NCBI GenBank assembly: GCA_934700265.1
Contig: CAKUXH010000005.1
Span: 1-19,863 of the forward strand
Origin: an uncultured Opitutales bacterium
Lineage (GTDB): Bacteria; Verrucomicrobiota; Verrucomicrobiia; Opitutales; UBA9783
Direction of reading: 5' to 3'
Length of the DNA: 19,863 nucleotides
Under the pieces are notes generated by a model, which worked only from the letters and a program-made list of their open reading frames with translations, was not told the origin of the DNA and did no database searches. Each line of letters begins with the position of its first letter. Positions within the stretch are counted from its first letter, which is position 1. The translations under genes were made by a program, and so were the position numbers. Positions 18,156 through 19,863 of this stretch are shown here, one piece after another.

Positions 18156-18971
18156 ATGTTCATTTCTAGTAAAACCAATCCTAAATACAAACAACTTTTG
18201 CAACTATGCTCATCACGTGGACGAAAGCAAACAAATCAGTTCATTATCGAAGGCCAACGAGAACTTTCACGAGCAATTCAAGCAAACGTAAAAATAGAAT
18301 ACGCTGTTTTTAGCCAAACAAGCTATCAGAAAGCAGACATACAGGTTCGTTTCCATACATTCGTAAAAGAAGGCAAATGTCTCATTTTTCCAGACGACTT
18401 GTTCGCCCGCCTGAGCGTTCGTGAAAATCCTGATGGCGTTATAGGAATTGCCAATACCTGGACTTGTTCATTAAAAGATTTAAAATTAAAACCCAATGGT
18501 CTTTACCTTTTGGTTGAACAATTAGAAAAACCAGGAAATTTAGGAGCATTAATGCGCTCAGCAGAAGCAACAAATGTCGATGGATTCTTCATTGCAAATC
18601 CAATTGTTGATATTTTTAATCCTAATGTCATTCGAACATCTCAAGGGGCTGTATTCAATTTAAATATCTATTGGGATTCTTCCGAAAACTTACTGAAATT
18701 TTTCCAAAAAAACAATGTTGAAATTTTAGCCACAACCCCACATACTAAATACACCTATTGGGATTGCGACATGACCAAATGTTGCGTCATTTGCATAGGA
18801 AGCGAAGCTTTCGGTCTATCTGATCTTTGGATGGATCAAGCAACAAAAATCGTTATTCCAATGTACGGTAATTCCGCAGATTCTTTAAATGCAGGCGTAT
18901 CTGGGACTTTATGCTTATATGAAGCACGTCGACAACGTTATTATAAAAAATTACAATCATCTGTATATTGA
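18156..18971 (+). CDS. SpoU/TrmH-family RNA 2'-O-methyltransferase
   Basis: These knotted-fold enzymes transfer a methyl group from S-adenosylmethionine to a ribose 2'-OH of rRNA or tRNA. The 271-residue protein has an N-terminal substrate-binding domain (about residues 25-98, with FIIEGQRELSRAI). The catalytic domain follows with motif 1 EQLEKPGNLGALMRSAEA (121-138), motif 2 IGSEAFGLS (214-222) and motif 3 IPMYGNSADSLNAGVSG (234-250). The catalytic Arg and Asn and the knot glycine are in place. The exact target base cannot be told from sequence; RlmB-like 23S or tRNA Gm18 activity is possible. The start follows the protease stop with no gap, and recN begins 31 bp after its own stop. Confidence 0.93.
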   Translation: MFISSKTNPKYKQLLQLCSSRGRKQTNQFIIEGQRELSRAIQANVKIEYAVFSQTSYQKADIQVRFHTFVKEGKCLIFPDDLFARLSVRENPDGVIGIANTWTCSLKDLKLKPNGLYLLVEQLEKPGNLGALMRSAEATNVDGFFIANPIVDIFNPNVIRTSQGAVFNLNIYWDSSENLLKFFQKNNVEILATTPHTKYTYWDCDMTKCCVICIGSEAFGLSDLWMDQATKIVIPMYGNSADSLNAGVSGTLCLYEARRQRYYKKLQSSVY

Positions 18972-19002
18972 CTTTCAATAGGATTAATAACACACTTACA
19001 TT

Positions 19003-19863
19003 ATGTTAAAAACACTTGTCATCGATAACTTAGCTCTAATCGATCACGCCGAATTTGATTTCCAACAAGGCCTTATTTGTTTTACCGGAGAAACGGGTTC
19101 TGGGAAAAGTGTTTTTTTAAGTGCGCTAAAATTACTCGCTGGACAAAGATGTGAACGCATGTCTTTACGTCCTAATACTACTCAAGGTAAATTAGAAGGA
19201 TTGTTTTCCTTTTCAGAAATCATCATAGAAAAAATTAATTCATTTTTAGAAACAAATGATCTACCTATTTGTGAAAAAGATGAGCTTATTATAAAACGAA
19301 CCTTTGGAGATAAGCAAAAAATATCCATTAATGGATCTTTAACAACGTTAAACACTTTAAAACAGTTAGGTCGCTTTTGGCTAGAATTTCATACCCCATC
19401 TGAACCTCAACGCTTATTTGCCCCCAATGTACAAATTGATTTATTAGATAAATATGCACAACTTTTGTCCTATAAATCCCTGTACGATGAAAATTATAAT
19501 CAATACTTAGAAGCAAAAAAGCAATTGCATGCTTTACAAAATAAAGTTCAAATATCTCCAGAAACACTTGAATATATAAAACAACAACTTCAATCCTTTT
19601 CACAATTAGACCTATCTGTTGAAAGCATTCATCAGCTTGAACAGGATTTTAAAAAACTAAGTCAAAAAGAAGACTGCATACAATTGTTAAAATTTATCGA
19701 TTCTATATTTAACGACACTCCTAGCTTAACAGATTCGTTAGATAAACTGCAATCTTGCCTAGAAACCTTAAGCCTTCGTTTACCCAATACACAAGAACTT
19801 TTACAGCGCTATCAACAAATTCGTATAGAACTGCAAGACATTGAAGCTACCTGTGAACAAGAA
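19003..19863 (+). CDS. recN: DNA repair protein RecN (5' part; cut by window edge)
   Basis: RecN is an SMC-like ATPase that helps join DNA ends in double-strand break repair. The frame is open from ATG 19003 to the edge (287 codons), about half of the expected length. The start MLKTLVIDNLALIDHAEFDF is typical. Walker A GETGSGKS is at residues 29-36, and ALKLLAGQR follows. The conserved region usually reading D-HGQHE-Q is replaced here by EFHTPSEPQRLF, a form I associate with verrucomicrobial RecN. The rest is coiled-coil-like, rich in Gln, Leu and Lys. It is the last visible gene of the rhomboid-protease-methyltransferase run. Confidence 0.93.
   Translation, partial: MLKTLVIDNLALIDHAEFDFQQGLICFTGETGSGKSVFLSALKLLAGQRCERMSLRPNTTQGKLEGLFSFSEIIIEKINSFLETNDLPICEKDELIIKRTFGDKQKISINGSLTTLNTLKQLGRFWLEFHTPSEPQRLFAPNVQIDLLDKYAQLLSYKSLYDENYNQYLEAKKQLHALQNKVQISPETLEYIKQQLQSFSQLDLSVESIHQLEQDFKKLSQKEDCIQLLKFIDSIFNDTPSLTDSLDKLQSCLETLSLRLPNTQELLQRYQQIRIELQDIEATCEQE

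Noticed and set aside
19328..19603. 91-codon minus-strand frame near the right edge
   Set aside because: It is antisense to recN, whose frame is continuous and recognisable.

Overview
The window looks like chromosome from a Gram-negative bacterium with AT-rich DNA, most likely a member of the Verrucomicrobiota (Opitutia/Puniceicoccales-like). I base this on the general flavour of GroEL, DnaK, SecA and RecN and on a periplasmic LolA-like protein. The lineage is an inference from memory of these families, not a computed placement. Most of the window is conserved housekeeping sequence. The poorly described parts are a pair of very AT-rich secreted-protein genes, a cut secreted-protein gene at the left edge, and an unusually repeat-rich promoter in front of dnaK.

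Layout. At 1-383 (minus) lies the 5' part of a secreted-protein gene of unknown function. At 530-4453 (minus) a chaperone operon runs dnaK-groES-groEL and ends in a clear intrinsic terminator (482-512). Its promoter region (4454-4610) carries three sigma-54-like TTGGCAC elements on the dnaK strand and several TTGGCACAAT-type half-sites. At 4872-7038 (plus) are two overlapping secreted-protein genes: a 192-residue protein of unknown function and a secreted, stand-alone ComEC-type metallo-beta-lactamase-fold enzyme. They end at a 33-bp AT-rich palindrome. At 7133-10834 (plus) are secA, a frameshifted crcB (fluoride channel) and ruvX/yqgF. At 10848-11224 (minus) is tmRNA (ssrA), convergent with ruvX. 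At 11404-13755 (plus) is ftsK. At 13793-14891 (minus) are secG and a LolA-like protein. From 15123 to the right edge (plus) is a tightly packed run of rhomboid protease, tail-specific protease (Prc/CtpA type), SpoU/TrmH RNA methyltransferase and recN, which is cut by the edge.

Several genes share broad themes: protein folding (DnaK, GroESL), Sec export (SecA, SecG, and several signal-peptide proteins), envelope proteolysis (rhomboid, Prc), and rescue and tagging of stalled proteins (tmRNA). DNA maintenance is represented by RuvX, FtsK and RecN. Several start codons lack a Shine-Dalgarno sequence and lie only about 9 nt after a -10-like box, which suggests leaderless or nearly leaderless transcripts for some genes.
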